A stretch of DNA of 64,000 nt. Origin: Listeria immobilis (GTDB taxonomy: Bacteria; Bacillota; Bacilli; Lactobacillales; Listeriaceae). The translations under genes and the position numbers were made by a program. The notes under the pieces are model-generated. The model was not told the DNA's origin. It did not search any database and saw only the letters and a list, made by a program, of their open reading frames with translations. This document shows, in pieces, positions 33,338 to 43,898 of this stretch (its first letter is position 1; each line of letters starts with the position of its first letter). The DNA is taken from positions 1 to 64,000 of the forward strand of contig NZ_JAASTZ010000011.1 of assembly GCF_014322765.1 (NCBI RefSeq), read 5' to 3'.

Positions 33338-34009
33338 CTATAAGGCTTCTGTTAGGGTTTTTCGTTTGTTTTTCACAGGATTTAATTTACGTTCCAGCCA
33401 ACCAAGTAAGAGGTCCGCTAAAATTGCCATAAATGCTGTTGGGATAGCTCCAGCAAGGATAATCGCTGTCCCATTCGTGGCATTTGTTCCCCGAACGATA
33501 ATATCACCTAATCCGCCTGCTCCAACGAATGTTCCAATTGCAGCTACACCGATTGCGATGACTAATGCGTTTCGAATACCTGCCATAATAACAGATAATG
33601 CAAGTGGCATTTCTATTAACCGGAGAACTTGCCATTTAGTCATTCCCATTGCTTTACCAGATTCAAGAAGTGCCCCATCGACATTTCTAATACCTGTGTA
33701 GGTGTTTTTTAGAATTGGCAATAAAGAGTATAGGAATAAGGATAAAACAACAGTATTCGTTCCTAGCCCCATGACTAGCATTAATACCGCAAGCATTGCC
33801 AGTGCGGGAATCGTTTGGATAATATTAGCCGTTTGAATAACCCAGCCAGCTAAACGTTTTTTCCTAGCAATATATACTCCGAGTGGTATCGCTACGATTG
33901 CTGCGAAAATAACTCCGTAAGCACTCATTAAGAAATGCCGCCAGAACTCTTCCATGACATAACTTCCATTTGTTTGATAATAGTCAATTAATTGGCTTAA
34001 TGTGTCCAT
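33338..34009 (-). CDS. opuCD: OpuC carnitine/betaine ABC transporter permease
   Basis: 223 residues with about six membrane helices and the ABC-permease coupling loop LLESGKAMGMTKWQVLRLIE (about 112-131). The closing part AAIGTFVGAGGLGDIIVRG is typical of the OpuC/ProW family. It pairs with OpuCB to form the channel. Last of the four-gene operon, 14 bases after opuCC, then a terminator. Confidence 0.92.
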   Translation of the reverse strand: MDTLSQLIDYYQTNGSYVMEEFWRHFLMSAYGVIFAAIVAIPLGVYIARKKRLAGWVIQTANIIQTIPALAMLAVLMLVMGLGTNTVVLSLFLYSLLPILKNTYTGIRNVDGALLESGKAMGMTKWQVLRLIEMPLALSVIMAGIRNALVIAIGVAAIGTFVGAGGLGDIIVRGTNATNGTAIILAGAIPTAFMAILADLLLGWLERKLNPVKNKRKTLTEAL

Positions 34010-34023
34010 CTTTTGGCACCTCC

Positions 34024-35608
<1,585 letters not shown>

Positions 35609-35611
35609 AGC

Positions 35612-36805
35612 TTATCCCTCCTGCTTCATTTCTGGTTCTGTCGTTTCGGAATCCGGTTGTTCCTCCTGATTTACTGATTCCGCGTCAAATGAACCCCAAA
35701 TGGAATCATAGACTATATCAACTAAACTAGCTCGTGTTACAATACCGACTAGTCGATTTTCTTTATCTACTACAGGAATATACTTGTAACCACGTTTTAA
35801 AATCCGTTGAACTGTATCGCGAAGCAACGTGTCTTCATGAACATAAAAGACATTTTTCTCAAGAATATCTACTACTGAAGTGGCTGTGCGACGATTTAAA
35901 TCAATTTGTTCCACATCAATAAATCCTTTTAGTACATTTCCTTCATCTACAACAAGCAATGTATCTACGCGTTTCTCTTTCATGACTGTAATTGCAGCTT
36001 GCAAGGACTTATCTGCTGTAATCGAAACTGGATTTGTATTCATAATTTGTGCTACTTGAGTTACATCCGGTTTTGCTTCAATTAAACGGTCTTTCCCAAT
36101 AAAGTCTTCTACAAAGGAATTAGCAGGATTACGTAAAATTTCGTCTGGGGTATCAAATTGCACTATTTCTCCAGCTTTCATAATTACGATACGATCAGCT
36201 AGTTTTATAGCTTCATCCATATCATGAGTGACAAAAATAATTGTTTTTCCAAGTTCTTTTTGTAAGTTTTTAAATTCTTCTTGCAAAGAATCACGTGTAA
36301 TTGGATCTAGTGCCCCAAATGGCTCATCCATCAAAATTAAATTTTGTTCTGCCGCAAGTGCGCGAAGTACACCAATACGTTGTTGTTGTCCGCCACTTAG
36401 TTCATATGGGTAGCGATCTAAAAATTCTTCTGGTAAATCTACCAACTTAATTAACTCTTTTGCACGTTCTTGTTTTTTCTCTTCGGACCATTTAAGTAGT
36501 TTTGGAACGAGGACGATATTTTCTCTAATCGTCATATGTGGCATCAAGCCAATTTGTTGAATTACATAACCGATAGAACGACGTAATTTAACAGGATCTT
36601 CCGCCATGATGTCTTTATCATTTATGAATATTTTTCCTTCTGTAGGTTCAATAAGCCTATTAATCATCTTCATTGTTGTTGTTTTCCCACAACCACTTGG
36701 ACCGATAAAACAAACAAATTCGCCTTTATCGATGTTAAGTGTTAGATCATTAACTGCTTTTTTGCCCCCTTTATAAGTCTTCGTTACGTGTTCAAATTTT
36801 AACAC
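35612..36805 (-). CDS. opuCA: OpuC carnitine/betaine ABC transporter ATPase with CBS pair
   Basis: 397 residues. Walker [10 protein letters not shown], signature LSGGQQQRIG, Walker B LILMDEP and H-loop VTHDMDEAI are intact. The last ~130 residues hold two CBS modules (MNTNPVSITADKSLQAAI and VVDILEKNVFYVHEDTLLRD), which in the OpuA/OpuC family sense ionic strength or cyclic dinucleotides such as c-di-AMP. Start codon GTG at 36805 with GGAGG about 9 bases upstream. First gene of opuCABCD. A sigma-B-like promoter lies 60 bases upstream. Confidence 0.93.
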   Translation of the reverse strand: MLKFEHVTKTYKGGKKAVNDLTLNIDKGEFVCFIGPSGCGKTTTMKMINRLIEPTEGKIFINDKDIMAEDPVKLRRSIGYVIQQIGLMPHMTIRENIVLVPKLLKWSEEKKQERAKELIKLVDLPEEFLDRYPYELSGGQQQRIGVLRALAAEQNLILMDEPFGALDPITRDSLQEEFKNLQKELGKTIIFVTHDMDEAIKLADRIVIMKAGEIVQFDTPDEILRNPANSFVEDFIGKDRLIEAKPDVTQVAQIMNTNPVSITADKSLQAAITVMKEKRVDTLLVVDEGNVLKGFIDVEQIDLNRRTATSVVDILEKNVFYVHEDTLLRDTVQRILKRGYKYIPVVDKENRLVGIVTRASLVDIVYDSIWGSFDAESVNQEEQPDSETTEPEMKQEG

Positions 36806-36864
36806 GCTTACACACCTCCATTTTTTTCTTTACCACTACCAAAAAATTGGCAATCAATAAATCT

Positions 36865-36889
36865 TTTCCCTAACTAGGATGATTGAAAC
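36865..36889 (-). promoter_or_regulatory. Sigma-B-type promoter of opuC; the rest of the 36806-37066 gap
   Basis: Minus-strand GTTTCA (36884-36889), 13 bases, GGGAAA (36865-36870), fitting the general-stress consensus GTTT-N13-15-GGG. opuC is known to be sigma-B dependent in L. monocytogenes. The remaining sequence up to 37066 is AT-rich, contains another possible vegetative promoter near 36905-36940 (TTGTTT...TATTTT) and no gene I can support. Confidence 0.7.
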
Positions 36890-37066
36890 TTTAAAATACA
36901 GAAAAACAGGTTAAAAACAAGTGATACACTCAAATAGAAGTCGCTTATGAGGTGTTTTCCTACATATGTATGTGGCTGGCGCTAAACTGCTATTCATCGT
37001 AAAAATGAGCATTGTTATTAAACTGCTTAATAGTATAACTTTTATTATAACATACTTATTTTTCGT

Positions 37067-37101
37067 AAAAAAAAGGTCTGCAAGCAAATGCTCACAAACC
37101 T
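37067..37101 (-). terminator. Terminator of thiT
   Basis: Hairpin AGGTTTGTGAGC...GCTTGCAGACCT, partly with G-U pairs, then nine T on the minus strand, just after the thiT stop. Confidence 0.75.
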
Positions 37102-37106
37102 GTTCC

Positions 37107-37667
37107 TTATTTTGGCAAGAATAGCTTAGGTGACGTTTTTAATAATATCGTAATAACTATTCCACTAACAGCTACGGTGGCCAGGCAAGTAGCTCCGTTC
37201 ATTACTAGCGAAAATAATGCAGCACCCCAACCTTTAAAAGCATAAGCACCCCAAAATAAAACACCAGCAACATAATGCCAGAAATATCTAGCAACCCCAC
37301 CAATTATCATAGTACCCCATGCCCACTGTATGGCTTTTTTTAGTTCTCCAGCTGCTAAATTACTCCGGACTTGCTTACTAAATACGCCACTAAAAGCAAC
37401 AAAGCTAAAGGCGATAACATATTCAATCAATGCTTGTGATGGCATTAAAATATATGCTTTCCCAGTTAAGAAATGTAGTAACCCCCATAATAATCCGGCA
37501 AATCCCGCAGCCCAAAAACCTCGACGAATGGCAATCACATACATTGGTATCATGCCTAGTGAAATTGAAAAGCTTGATCCAATATCTAGTGGAATAAAGC
37601 TTAATACCATTGCAATTGCAGCAAAAATCGCACACTCCAGTAAAATAATTAATCGTTTGTTTTGCAT
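37107..37667 (-). CDS. thiT: Thiamine transporter, ECF S-component
   Basis: 186 residues, six hydrophobic helices, the size of ThiT/YuaJ. The start LIILLECAIFAAIAMVLSFIP, the central FWAAGFAGLLWGLLHFLTGKAYILMPSQ and GVARYFWHYVAGVLFWGAYA are typical of ThiT thiamine-binding S-components, which work with the shared EcfAA'T energising module encoded elsewhere. ATG at 37667 with GAGGGGAG upstream. A TPP riboswitch lies in its 5' leader, which supports the assignment and predicts repression when thiamine pyrophosphate is plentiful. Confidence 0.93.
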   Translation of the reverse strand: MQNKRLIILLECAIFAAIAMVLSFIPLDIGSSFSISLGMIPMYVIAIRRGFWAAGFAGLLWGLLHFLTGKAYILMPSQALIEYVIAFSFVAFSGVFSKQVRSNLAAGELKKAIQWAWGTMIIGGVARYFWHYVAGVLFWGAYAFKGWGAALFSLVMNGATCLATVAVSGIVITILLKTSPKLFLPK

Positions 37668-37749
37668 AAAAAATAAACTCCCCTCTTCTTTTTGGTCAAA
37701 AACGTACCCCAGAAGAAAGCAGTTTCTATTGTTAGAAATGCAATCGCCA

Positions 37750-37842
37750 CAATCCCTACGCTCGTATTAACGAACAGGTTCAAAGGGTCAGAATCCAAAA
37801 ACATGTGGATTCAATCTCAGCTAAGAAGCCCCCCCTGTGGTA
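37750..37842 (-). promoter_or_regulatory. TPP (thiamine pyrophosphate) riboswitch
   Basis: On the minus strand the leader contains the conserved THI-box elements in order: CACAGGGGGG, then GCTGAGA, an 8-bp hairpin arm pair (AATCCA...TGGATT), GACCCTTTGAACCTG, and TAATAC-AGCGTAGGGA. These are the pyrimidine- and pyrophosphate-sensing helices of the TPP aptamer. It lies about 80 bases before thiT. The expression platform is not a clear terminator. CTTCTT and AAGAAG segments near the GAGGGGAG site could sequester the ribosome binding site. Confidence 0.95.
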
Positions 37843-37914
37843 ACGTCTATGAAATTAATTGTACAACCATTATTATAGCATGGCTTTGTTTTTTGTAAAG
37901 AATTTTTTCTTTTA

Positions 37915-38298
37915 TTAGTCATTAGTAGAAAATCGTACGGTATTTTGTGCTTTTTTAGGAAGTTTTTGAAAAATAAGTTGATAACTATTTTGGATTAAAG
38001 CAAATTCTATTTCTGCTTCCACATCATATTGTTCATTGATAACTAATGTAATCCAATGTTTTTTATTTAGATGATAGCCAGGTTTGATACTGTTATACTC
38101 ATCGCGTAATTGGTCTATTCTTTCTGGTTGGCATTTTAGGCTAACATATAAATCTCCATGATACATATGAATAAGCGCAAAAATCTTGCCACCAAGCGTT
38201 AGCGCATGCATTTTTTTATCAAATGGAAATGTTTCCTTAGCTCCTTGCAAAGTTAAGCAAATAGCCACTTTTTCTTCTAGCATTTGTTGATAATTCAT
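37915..38298 (-). CDS. MmcQ/YjbR family protein
   Basis: 127 residues, the typical size of the YjbR (CyaY-like, MmcQ) family. Visible family pattern: GAKETFPFDKKMHALTLGGKIFALIH and later LNKKHWITLVI. Members have a double-wing DNA-binding-like fold, and their function is not established. ATG at 38298 with GGAGGGA upstream. It stands alone, divergent from the ABC-F gene. Confidence 0.85.
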   Translation of the reverse strand: MNYQQMLEEKVAICLTLQGAKETFPFDKKMHALTLGGKIFALIHMYHGDLYVSLKCQPERIDQLRDEYNSIKPGYHLNKKHWITLVINEQYDVEAEIEFALIQNSYQLIFQKLPKKAQNTVRFSTND

Positions 38299-38437
38299 GC
38301 TACTTCCCTCCTTATTCTAGTATTATAACATTTATTTATGTGTGTATACTTTCTTTGCATCACTAACCGTGTTAAAATAGTAGTAATTGTGTTTTTTCTG
38401 AAATTAAGAGAAAACAACTTAGTATTGGAGGAAGAAA

Positions 38438-40039
38438 ATGTTAACTGTAAATAATGTCGGTTTACGCTATGGCGATAAAAAGCTATTTGAAGATGTTTCT
38501 ATTAAATTTTTACCGGGTAACTGTTATGGTCTTATCGGAGCAAACGGAGCTGGAAAATCTACTTTCCTAAAAGTTCTTTCCGGTGAGCTTGATTCACAAA
38601 GCGGAAATGTGCATATTGGTTCTGGTGAGCGTCTTGCTGTCCTTCGCCAAGATCATTTCCAATATGATGAAGAATTAGTTTTGAATACTGTAATTATGGG
38701 GCATGAACATCTATATAAAATTATGGACGAAAAAAATGCCATTTACATGAAAGAAGATTTTAGTGATGCAGACGGAATTCGGGCTGCTGAACTAGAAGGT
38801 GAATTCGCTGAGCTAGACGGTTGGGAAGCAGAATCAGACGCAGCTGTTTTACTTAATGGTTTAGGTATTTCAACAGAATTACATGGTAAATTAATGAAAG
38901 ATTTAACTGGTGGAGAAAAAGTAAAAGTACTTCTTGCCCAAGCATTATTTGGTAAACCTGATATTTTACTATTGGACGAACCAACTAACCACCTTGATAT
39001 TCGAGCAATTCACTGGTTAGAAGAGTTTTTAATCAACTTTGATAATACTGTTATTGTTGTATCACATGATCGTCACTTCTTAAATAAAGTATGTACTCAT
39101 ATTGCCGACCTAGATTTCAGTAAAATTAAACTTTATGTTGGTAACTATGATTTCTGGTATGAATCAAGTCAATTGGCGCAAACAATGATGGGCGATCGTA
39201 ATAAGAAAAAAGAAGAAAAAATGAAAGAATTACAAGACTTCATTGCTCGCTTTAGTGCCAATGCATCTAAATCAAAACAAGCAACAAGCCGTAAAAAAAT
39301 GTTAGAAAAAATTACACTTGAAGACATTCAACCTTCCAGTCGTCGTTACCCTTTCATTCAATTTAAACCAGAACGAGAAGTTGGGAACGACCTTCTAACA
39401 GTAACCAATCTTTCTAAAACGATTGATGGTGTGAAAATTTTAGATAATCTTTCTTTCTCTATTAATCGTAATGATAAAGTGGCTTTAGTTGGTGATGATG
39501 AAGTAGCGAAAACAGTATTATTTCAAATACTTGCTGGTGAAATGGAGCCAGATGAAGGCAGCTATAAATGGGGAATTACAACCAGTCAAAGCTATTTCCC
39601 AAAAGACAACTCCGAGTTCTTTGAAGAAAATGATATGAGTCTTGTGGAATGGTTGCGTCAATTCTCTCCTGAAGATGACAGTGAAGCTTTCTTACGCGGT
39701 TTTCTTGGGCGTATGTTATTTAGCGGAGATGAGGTATTGAAGAAAGTTCGTGTCCTATCTGGAGGCGAAAAAGTGCGTTGTATGTTATCAAAAATGATGC
39801 TATCGGGATCTAATGTTCTTCTTTTGGACGAACCTACTAATCACTTGGATCTAGAATCTATCACAGCGTTAAACAATGGCTTAGAAGCTTTCAAAGGTGC
39901 GATAATCTTTGCTTCTCATGACCATCAATTACTACAAACAATTGCAACACGTATCGTTAACTTATCTAAAGACCAATTTTATAACAAAGAAATTTCTTAT
40001 GATGAATATTTAAAAGAAGTTATGAATGTAACAGAATAA
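38438..40039 (+). CDS. ABC-F family ATPase (YkpA/YbiT type)
   Basis: 533 residues, two ABC domains and no membrane segments, so a soluble ribosome-associated type protein. Domain 1 has Walker A GANGAGKST, signature LTGGEKVKVL and Walker B LLLDEPTNHLD. The linker (about 240-300) is rich in Lys/Glu, as in ABC-F proteins. Domain 2 has signature LSGGEKVRCM and Walker B LLLDEPTNHLD, but its Walker A region reads GDDEVAKT instead of GxxGxGK(S/T). ABC-F proteins act on translating ribosomes, and some give antibiotic resistance. Its subgroup is generally housekeeping. ATG at 38438 with TGGAGGA upstream. Confidence 0.9.
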   Translation: MLTVNNVGLRYGDKKLFEDVSIKFLPGNCYGLIGANGAGKSTFLKVLSGELDSQSGNVHIGSGERLAVLRQDHFQYDEELVLNTVIMGHEHLYKIMDEKNAIYMKEDFSDADGIRAAELEGEFAELDGWEAESDAAVLLNGLGISTELHGKLMKDLTGGEKVKVLLAQALFGKPDILLLDEPTNHLDIRAIHWLEEFLINFDNTVIVVSHDRHFLNKVCTHIADLDFSKIKLYVGNYDFWYESSQLAQTMMGDRNKKKEEKMKELQDFIARFSANASKSKQATSRKKMLEKITLEDIQPSSRRYPFIQFKPEREVGNDLLTVTNLSKTIDGVKILDNLSFSINRNDKVALVGDDEVAKTVLFQILAGEMEPDEGSYKWGITTSQSYFPKDNSEFFEENDMSLVEWLRQFSPEDDSEAFLRGFLGRMLFSGDEVLKKVRVLSGGEKVRCMLSKMMLSGSNVLLLDEPTNHLDLESITALNNGLEAFKGAIIFASHDHQLLQTIATRIVNLSKDQFYNKEISYDEYLKEVMNVTE

Positions 40040-40043
40040 AAAA

Positions 40044-40080
40044 GTGTCCATACCCTTTTGATAGGATATGGACTTTTTTT
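40044..40080. terminator. Bidirectional terminator after the ABC-F gene
   Basis: Arms GTCCATACC / GGATATGGAC (one mismatch) flanked by A- and T-runs. It also serves the convergent gene ending at 40079. Confidence 0.85.
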
Positions 40081-40726
40081 ATTTTAATTCTATTTTGTCA
40101 GTTTTTGTTGTAAGTGGTGTGGAAGAATCTTTAAAGTAACTAAGAAAACTATATGAAATCCAAGTAATATCAGAAACATTGTCTAATTTTTCTACTGGGA
40201 AAACAATTTTTCCTTTGACAGTTTCTCCTGGCTGAACTTCAGTTTTCTCAAATTCCGATAATACCGCATCTCCTCCGTTTATTTCCATCTTATTAGTCTC
40301 AAGTTGTCCTTGATTTGGGTATGTTTCCAGTATTTTATCAGCATTATTCGTAATTTCCAGAGCTAACGTAATATTACCTGGAACTGATTTCCCTTCAATA
40401 GTTGAGTAAGTTTCTTTCTTTTCAACTGTAACAGAGCTGATTTTTTTCTTAAAATTATCTGCGGTATCTTCATAATTTATTTGATAGGTTTTTGTTTCTG
40501 TGGCAGTTTGATTAGAGCCAGCAGAAGAATAATTAAACACATCATTTTGGACTTGCTGATAGTGTGAGAAACTAACAATAATACCAATGATTGAACCAAC
40601 TAATAACAGCATTCCAGCGCTAGTCATAATCGCGCCTATTTTTCGTTTAGCTGGGAAGAATAAAATCACAATTCCTGCGATAAAAATTAAGAAAGCTGCT
40701 ATTCCGACAATAATCCAAAGTTCCAT
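40079..40726 (-). CDS. Membrane-anchored protein with extracytoplasmic DUF4352/DUF5067-like domain
   Basis: 215 residues. Two N-terminal hydrophobic helices (IIVGIAAFLIFIAGIVILFF and TSAGMLLLVGSIIGIIVSF) are followed by a ~150-residue soluble beta-rich domain (ITLALEITNNADKILETYP, VQPGETVKGKIVFPVEKLD). The pattern suggests a telokin-like Ig domain facing outside. Such domains are common in Listeria and Bacillus membrane proteins of unknown role. ATG at 40726 with GGAGCAG upstream. The gene sits between convergent ABC-F and a flavoprotein gene. Confidence 0.75.
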   Translation of the reverse strand: MELWIIVGIAAFLIFIAGIVILFFPAKRKIGAIMTSAGMLLLVGSIIGIIVSFSHYQQVQNDVFNYSSAGSNQTATETKTYQINYEDTADNFKKKISSVTVEKKETYSTIEGKSVPGNITLALEITNNADKILETYPNQGQLETNKMEINGGDAVLSEFEKTEVQPGETVKGKIVFPVEKLDNVSDITWISYSFLSYFKDSSTPLTTKTDKIELK

Positions 40727-40778
40727 CTATTCTGCTCCTTTTATGCGAATTTCTCCCCCACTATACCATATTTGACGT

Positions 40779-42119
40779 TCAGTTCAAAGCAGTTAAATCA
40801 CTTGCTGGAGATGGATATGCAAAAAGAACGGTTTGTAAATCGGTTAATGTAAGATTTGCTTTCATTAAGAGAGCCATATAGTTAATCATATAATCTGCTT
40901 CTTCGCTTAGAAAATGTGCACCTTTTACCTGCTGCGTATTTTTATCGGTTATTATTTTTGCAAGTGCAAGTGATTCATTAGTTCGTTTATAGGTGTACCA
41001 TTCTGTTGTGTCATGGCTTTTTATTTCATATTTGTCAGGTTGTTCTTGTGCTTCTGCTATACTAATACCAATGCTTGATAGTTTAGGGCTAGTGAAAACA
41101 ACACTTGGTATCGCTGGATAGTCTATTGCAACTTGTTTACCAAGAATATTTTCGGCTACAATAGCTGCTTCCATGCTAACAACTGGGGTAAGCGCTGCCC
41201 CTTTGGATGCAGCAACATCTCCGCAAGCATAAATATGTGGATTATTTACAGTTTGCAAGTTTTTATTTACACTTATACCTTTTCTAGTATATTCAATCTG
41301 TGCATTTTCTAGGTTTAAATGCGCAATATTAGGCGCTCTTCCTGTGGCTCCAATAATTACATCTGTTCGAAGAGAAAAGGAATTTGGACCTGAAATTTCT
41401 AATGTATCTGCTTTTTTCTCCACTTTAGAAATATCTGTATCAAAATGAAAATGAACACCTTCTTCTTTCATCAATGAAACTAGCGCGGCAACAAAATCAG
41501 GATCGAATTTTTTTAGAGGTTTACTATTGTGATGAATTATATGTACCTCTTTTCCAGCAGCTAAAGCTATAGAGGCAAATTCAAAGGAAATATAACCCCC
41601 GCCAATAAAAGTGATACTGTCAGGGAGTTCCTGTAAAGACAAGAAATCATCACTTGTTTGGATATATTCGTTTCCTGGTATTTTCATTTTATTTGGTGCT
41701 GCTCCGGTAGCTAGGACAATATTTTTAGCTTTTAATATATCTTCTCCCACTTGTAATGTATTATTTGATTGGAATGCTGCTTTCCCAAAGAAAGTTTCGA
41801 TTCCACTATCTTGAAAACTCCGCAAACGCTGCTCTGGAACATCTTCCACAAAGGTTTCTTTAAAAGCCATTAATTCAGTCCAACTTATTGTTGCAGCTTG
41901 TTTAATGCCTTTTCCACGTAATCGTTTTGAAAAATTGGTAGCTTCTGCAGCACCAATAAGTACTTTTTTTGGATCGCATCCTCTAAGTACACAAGTTCCT
42001 CCCCAGCTACGTTCTTCTACAATAGCTACACTTAAACCTCTACTCCTAGTTTCAAAAGCAACCGTAGTTCCACTTGCTCCGCTTCCGATTACGACAACGT
42101 CATATGTATATTCTGTCAA
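40779..42119 (-). CDS. Class I pyridine nucleotide-disulfide oxidoreductase, glutathione-reductase-like
   Basis: 446 residues, start TTG at 42119 with AAGGAG 8 bases upstream. FAD motif VVVIGSGASGTTVAFE, redox disulfide in GGTCVLRGCDPKK (about 40-52), NAD(P)-binding ITFIGGGYISFEFA and second FAD segment ACGDVAAS are present. The C-terminal interface, where these enzymes usually carry HPTxSE, reads AYPSPASDLT, so the usual active-site His is replaced by Tyr. This favours a divergent reductase, perhaps for low-molecular-weight thiols or related substrates. Annotation as glutathione reductase (the L. monocytogenes lmo1433 label from memory) should be treated as provisional. Confidence 0.82.
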   Translation of the reverse strand: MTEYTYDVVVIGSGASGTTVAFETRSRGLSVAIVEERSWGGTCVLRGCDPKKVLIGAAEATNFSKRLRGKGIKQAATISWTELMAFKETFVEDVPEQRLRSFQDSGIETFFGKAAFQSNNTLQVGEDILKAKNIVLATGAAPNKMKIPGNEYIQTSDDFLSLQELPDSITFIGGGYISFEFASIALAAGKEVHIIHHNSKPLKKFDPDFVAALVSLMKEEGVHFHFDTDISKVEKKADTLEISGPNSFSLRTDVIIGATGRAPNIAHLNLENAQIEYTRKGISVNKNLQTVNNPHIYACGDVAASKGAALTPVVSMEAAIVAENILGKQVAIDYPAIPSVVFTSPKLSSIGISIAEAQEQPDKYEIKSHDTTEWYTYKRTNESLALAKIITDKNTQQVKGAHFLSEEADYMINYMALLMKANLTLTDLQTVLFAYPSPASDLTALN

Positions 42120-42169
42120 TTGAATCACTCCTTCTAAATTAGTTTTCCCGTCTATTTTAGTTTTAAACG

Positions 42170-42208
42170 AAAAAACTGCCGCACATTCATGTATGTACAA
42201 CAGTTTTA
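42170..42208 (-). terminator. Terminator of the asd-dapG-dapA-rnjB operon
   Basis: Outer arms AAAACTG / CAGTTTT with inner pairing TTGTACAT...ATGTGCGG, then TTTTTTCG on the minus strand, after the rnjB stop. Confidence 0.75.
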
Positions 42209-42211
42209 TTA

Positions 42212-43879
42212 CTATACTTCCATAATGATTGGTAAGATCATTGGACGACGCTTGGTTTGCTCAAATAAATAGCGATTTAATTGATCGCGAATATCTTGTT
42301 TTAATTTAGCCCATTCAAACCCAGCTTCTTGTAAATTTTTCTCCACTATTTTTGTCACTACTTTGGATGATTCTTCAATTAAATGCTCGGATTCGCGCAC
42401 ATAGATGAATCCGCGAGAGATAATTTCTGGTCCAGAAGTAATTGTTTTTGTTTTTCGATTTAATGTTACTACTACAATAAAAATCCCATCTTCTGAAAGT
42501 AATTTGCGGTCTCTTAGGACGATATTACCAACATCTCCTACACCTAATCCATCAATGAGTGTATTACCAGAATATACACGGTTTCCGGCAGTCATTTTAT
42601 CATTTTTATATTCTAGGATTTCTCCTTTACCAACGATAAATACATTTGATTTTGGCATGCCAACTTCATGAGCTAGTTTTGCATGACTGATAAGCATACG
42701 ATATTCACCGTGAACAGGAACAAAATAACGTGGTTTTAGTAAATTTATCATTAATTTTAAATCTTCTTGACTCGCATGACCAGAAATGAAAAGTGTATTA
42801 CTCATGGTTAATACTTTTGCTCCAGCTTTATAGAGCATATCCATTGTTTTAGCCATCATTGTTTCAAGTGATGGAGATGGGGTTGTTGTAATATAAACAG
42901 TATCACCAGGTTTGATATTAAACTGTGGATGATTTCCTTTTGTCATCAATTTTAGGGATTGGATTGGTTCCCCTAAATTCCCTGTTTCGATAATCGTAAT
43001 TTCATCATCATTATATTTTTTTACATCTTTTAAAGGAATGATTAAATCTTCCTCAATAATTATTTTATCTAGGCTACCAGCAATCTCAAAAACGCGTTCT
43101 AACTCTTTACCGACGATAGCTACTTTTCGTTTAGTTGCAACGGATGCATCAAGAACCTGTTGTAAACGAATTAAATTGGAAGCAACACAGGCTACAATGA
43201 TTCTGCCATCTGCCATTCGAAATGCATGTCTAATTTCCTCTTCAATCAAGCTATCACTAGAAGTAGTTCCAGGATGTTCTGCTTCAGAGCTATCAGATAA
43301 TAAGGCAAGTACTCCTTTTTCACCAAATTCAGCAATATGGCTTAAATCTGATGCATAACCATCTTGTGCTGATTGATCAAATTTAAAATCTCCAGTGTAG
43401 ATAATAGAGCCTTCGCTTGTTTCCAGTACAATCCCAACAGAATCAGGAATAGTGTGTGTTGTGCGGAAAAAAGATACATCAATTTTAGGAAATGATAAAG
43501 TAGTGTCCGCATCAACAATATGGAAATTTTTAAATCTTAGTTTACGATGTTCTTTTAGCGCAGATTTAGCTAGGGCAATAGTTAATTCTGTACCATAAAC
43601 AGGCGCTTTTACTTTTTGAAGTAAGTAAGGTAGTGCGCCAATTGCGTCTTCATGGCCATGTGATAGGAAAATCGCTTTAATTCTATCTTTATTTTCTTCT
43701 AAATATTTAAAATCTGGGATAACAATGTCGATTCCCAGTAATTCATTTTCTGGGAACATTAAGCCAGCATCTAATATAAAGATATCTTCGTCTATTTCTA
43801 CCACATACAAATTTTTGCCACTTTCATCGACACCGCCGAGTGGGATGATTTTTATGTTTTTCGCTTTTTTTATTGTCAA
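42212..43879 (-). CDS. rnjB: Ribonuclease J2-like metallo-beta-lactamase RNase
   Basis: 555 residues, the length of RNase J proteins. Order of parts: metallo-beta-lactamase domain, beta-CASP domain (about 215-370), and C-terminal dimerisation domain. The metal motif reads SHGHEDAIGALPY, where J1-type enzymes have HxHxDHIGG. The loss of that second His is typical of RNase J2, which has weak activity and works in a complex with J1. RNase J2 in B. subtilis is also next to the dapG-dapA genes. It degrades and matures mRNA and rRNA 5' ends. It lies 19 bases after dapA, so it is cotranscribed with lysine/diaminopimelate biosynthesis. Confidence 0.9.
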   Translation of the reverse strand: MTIKKAKNIKIIPLGGVDESGKNLYVVEIDEDIFILDAGLMFPENELLGIDIVIPDFKYLEENKDRIKAIFLSHGHEDAIGALPYLLQKVKAPVYGTELTIALAKSALKEHRKLRFKNFHIVDADTTLSFPKIDVSFFRTTHTIPDSVGIVLETSEGSIIYTGDFKFDQSAQDGYASDLSHIAEFGEKGVLALLSDSSEAEHPGTTSSDSLIEEEIRHAFRMADGRIIVACVASNLIRLQQVLDASVATKRKVAIVGKELERVFEIAGSLDKIIIEEDLIIPLKDVKKYNDDEITIIETGNLGEPIQSLKLMTKGNHPQFNIKPGDTVYITTTPSPSLETMMAKTMDMLYKAGAKVLTMSNTLFISGHASQEDLKLMINLLKPRYFVPVHGEYRMLISHAKLAHEVGMPKSNVFIVGKGEILEYKNDKMTAGNRVYSGNTLIDGLGVGDVGNIVLRDRKLLSEDGIFIVVVTLNRKTKTITSGPEIISRGFIYVRESEHLIEESSKVVTKIVEKNLQEAGFEWAKLKQDIRDQLNRYLFEQTKRRPMILPIIMEV

Positions 43880-43898
43880 AGCGTAGACCTCCTTTGAA

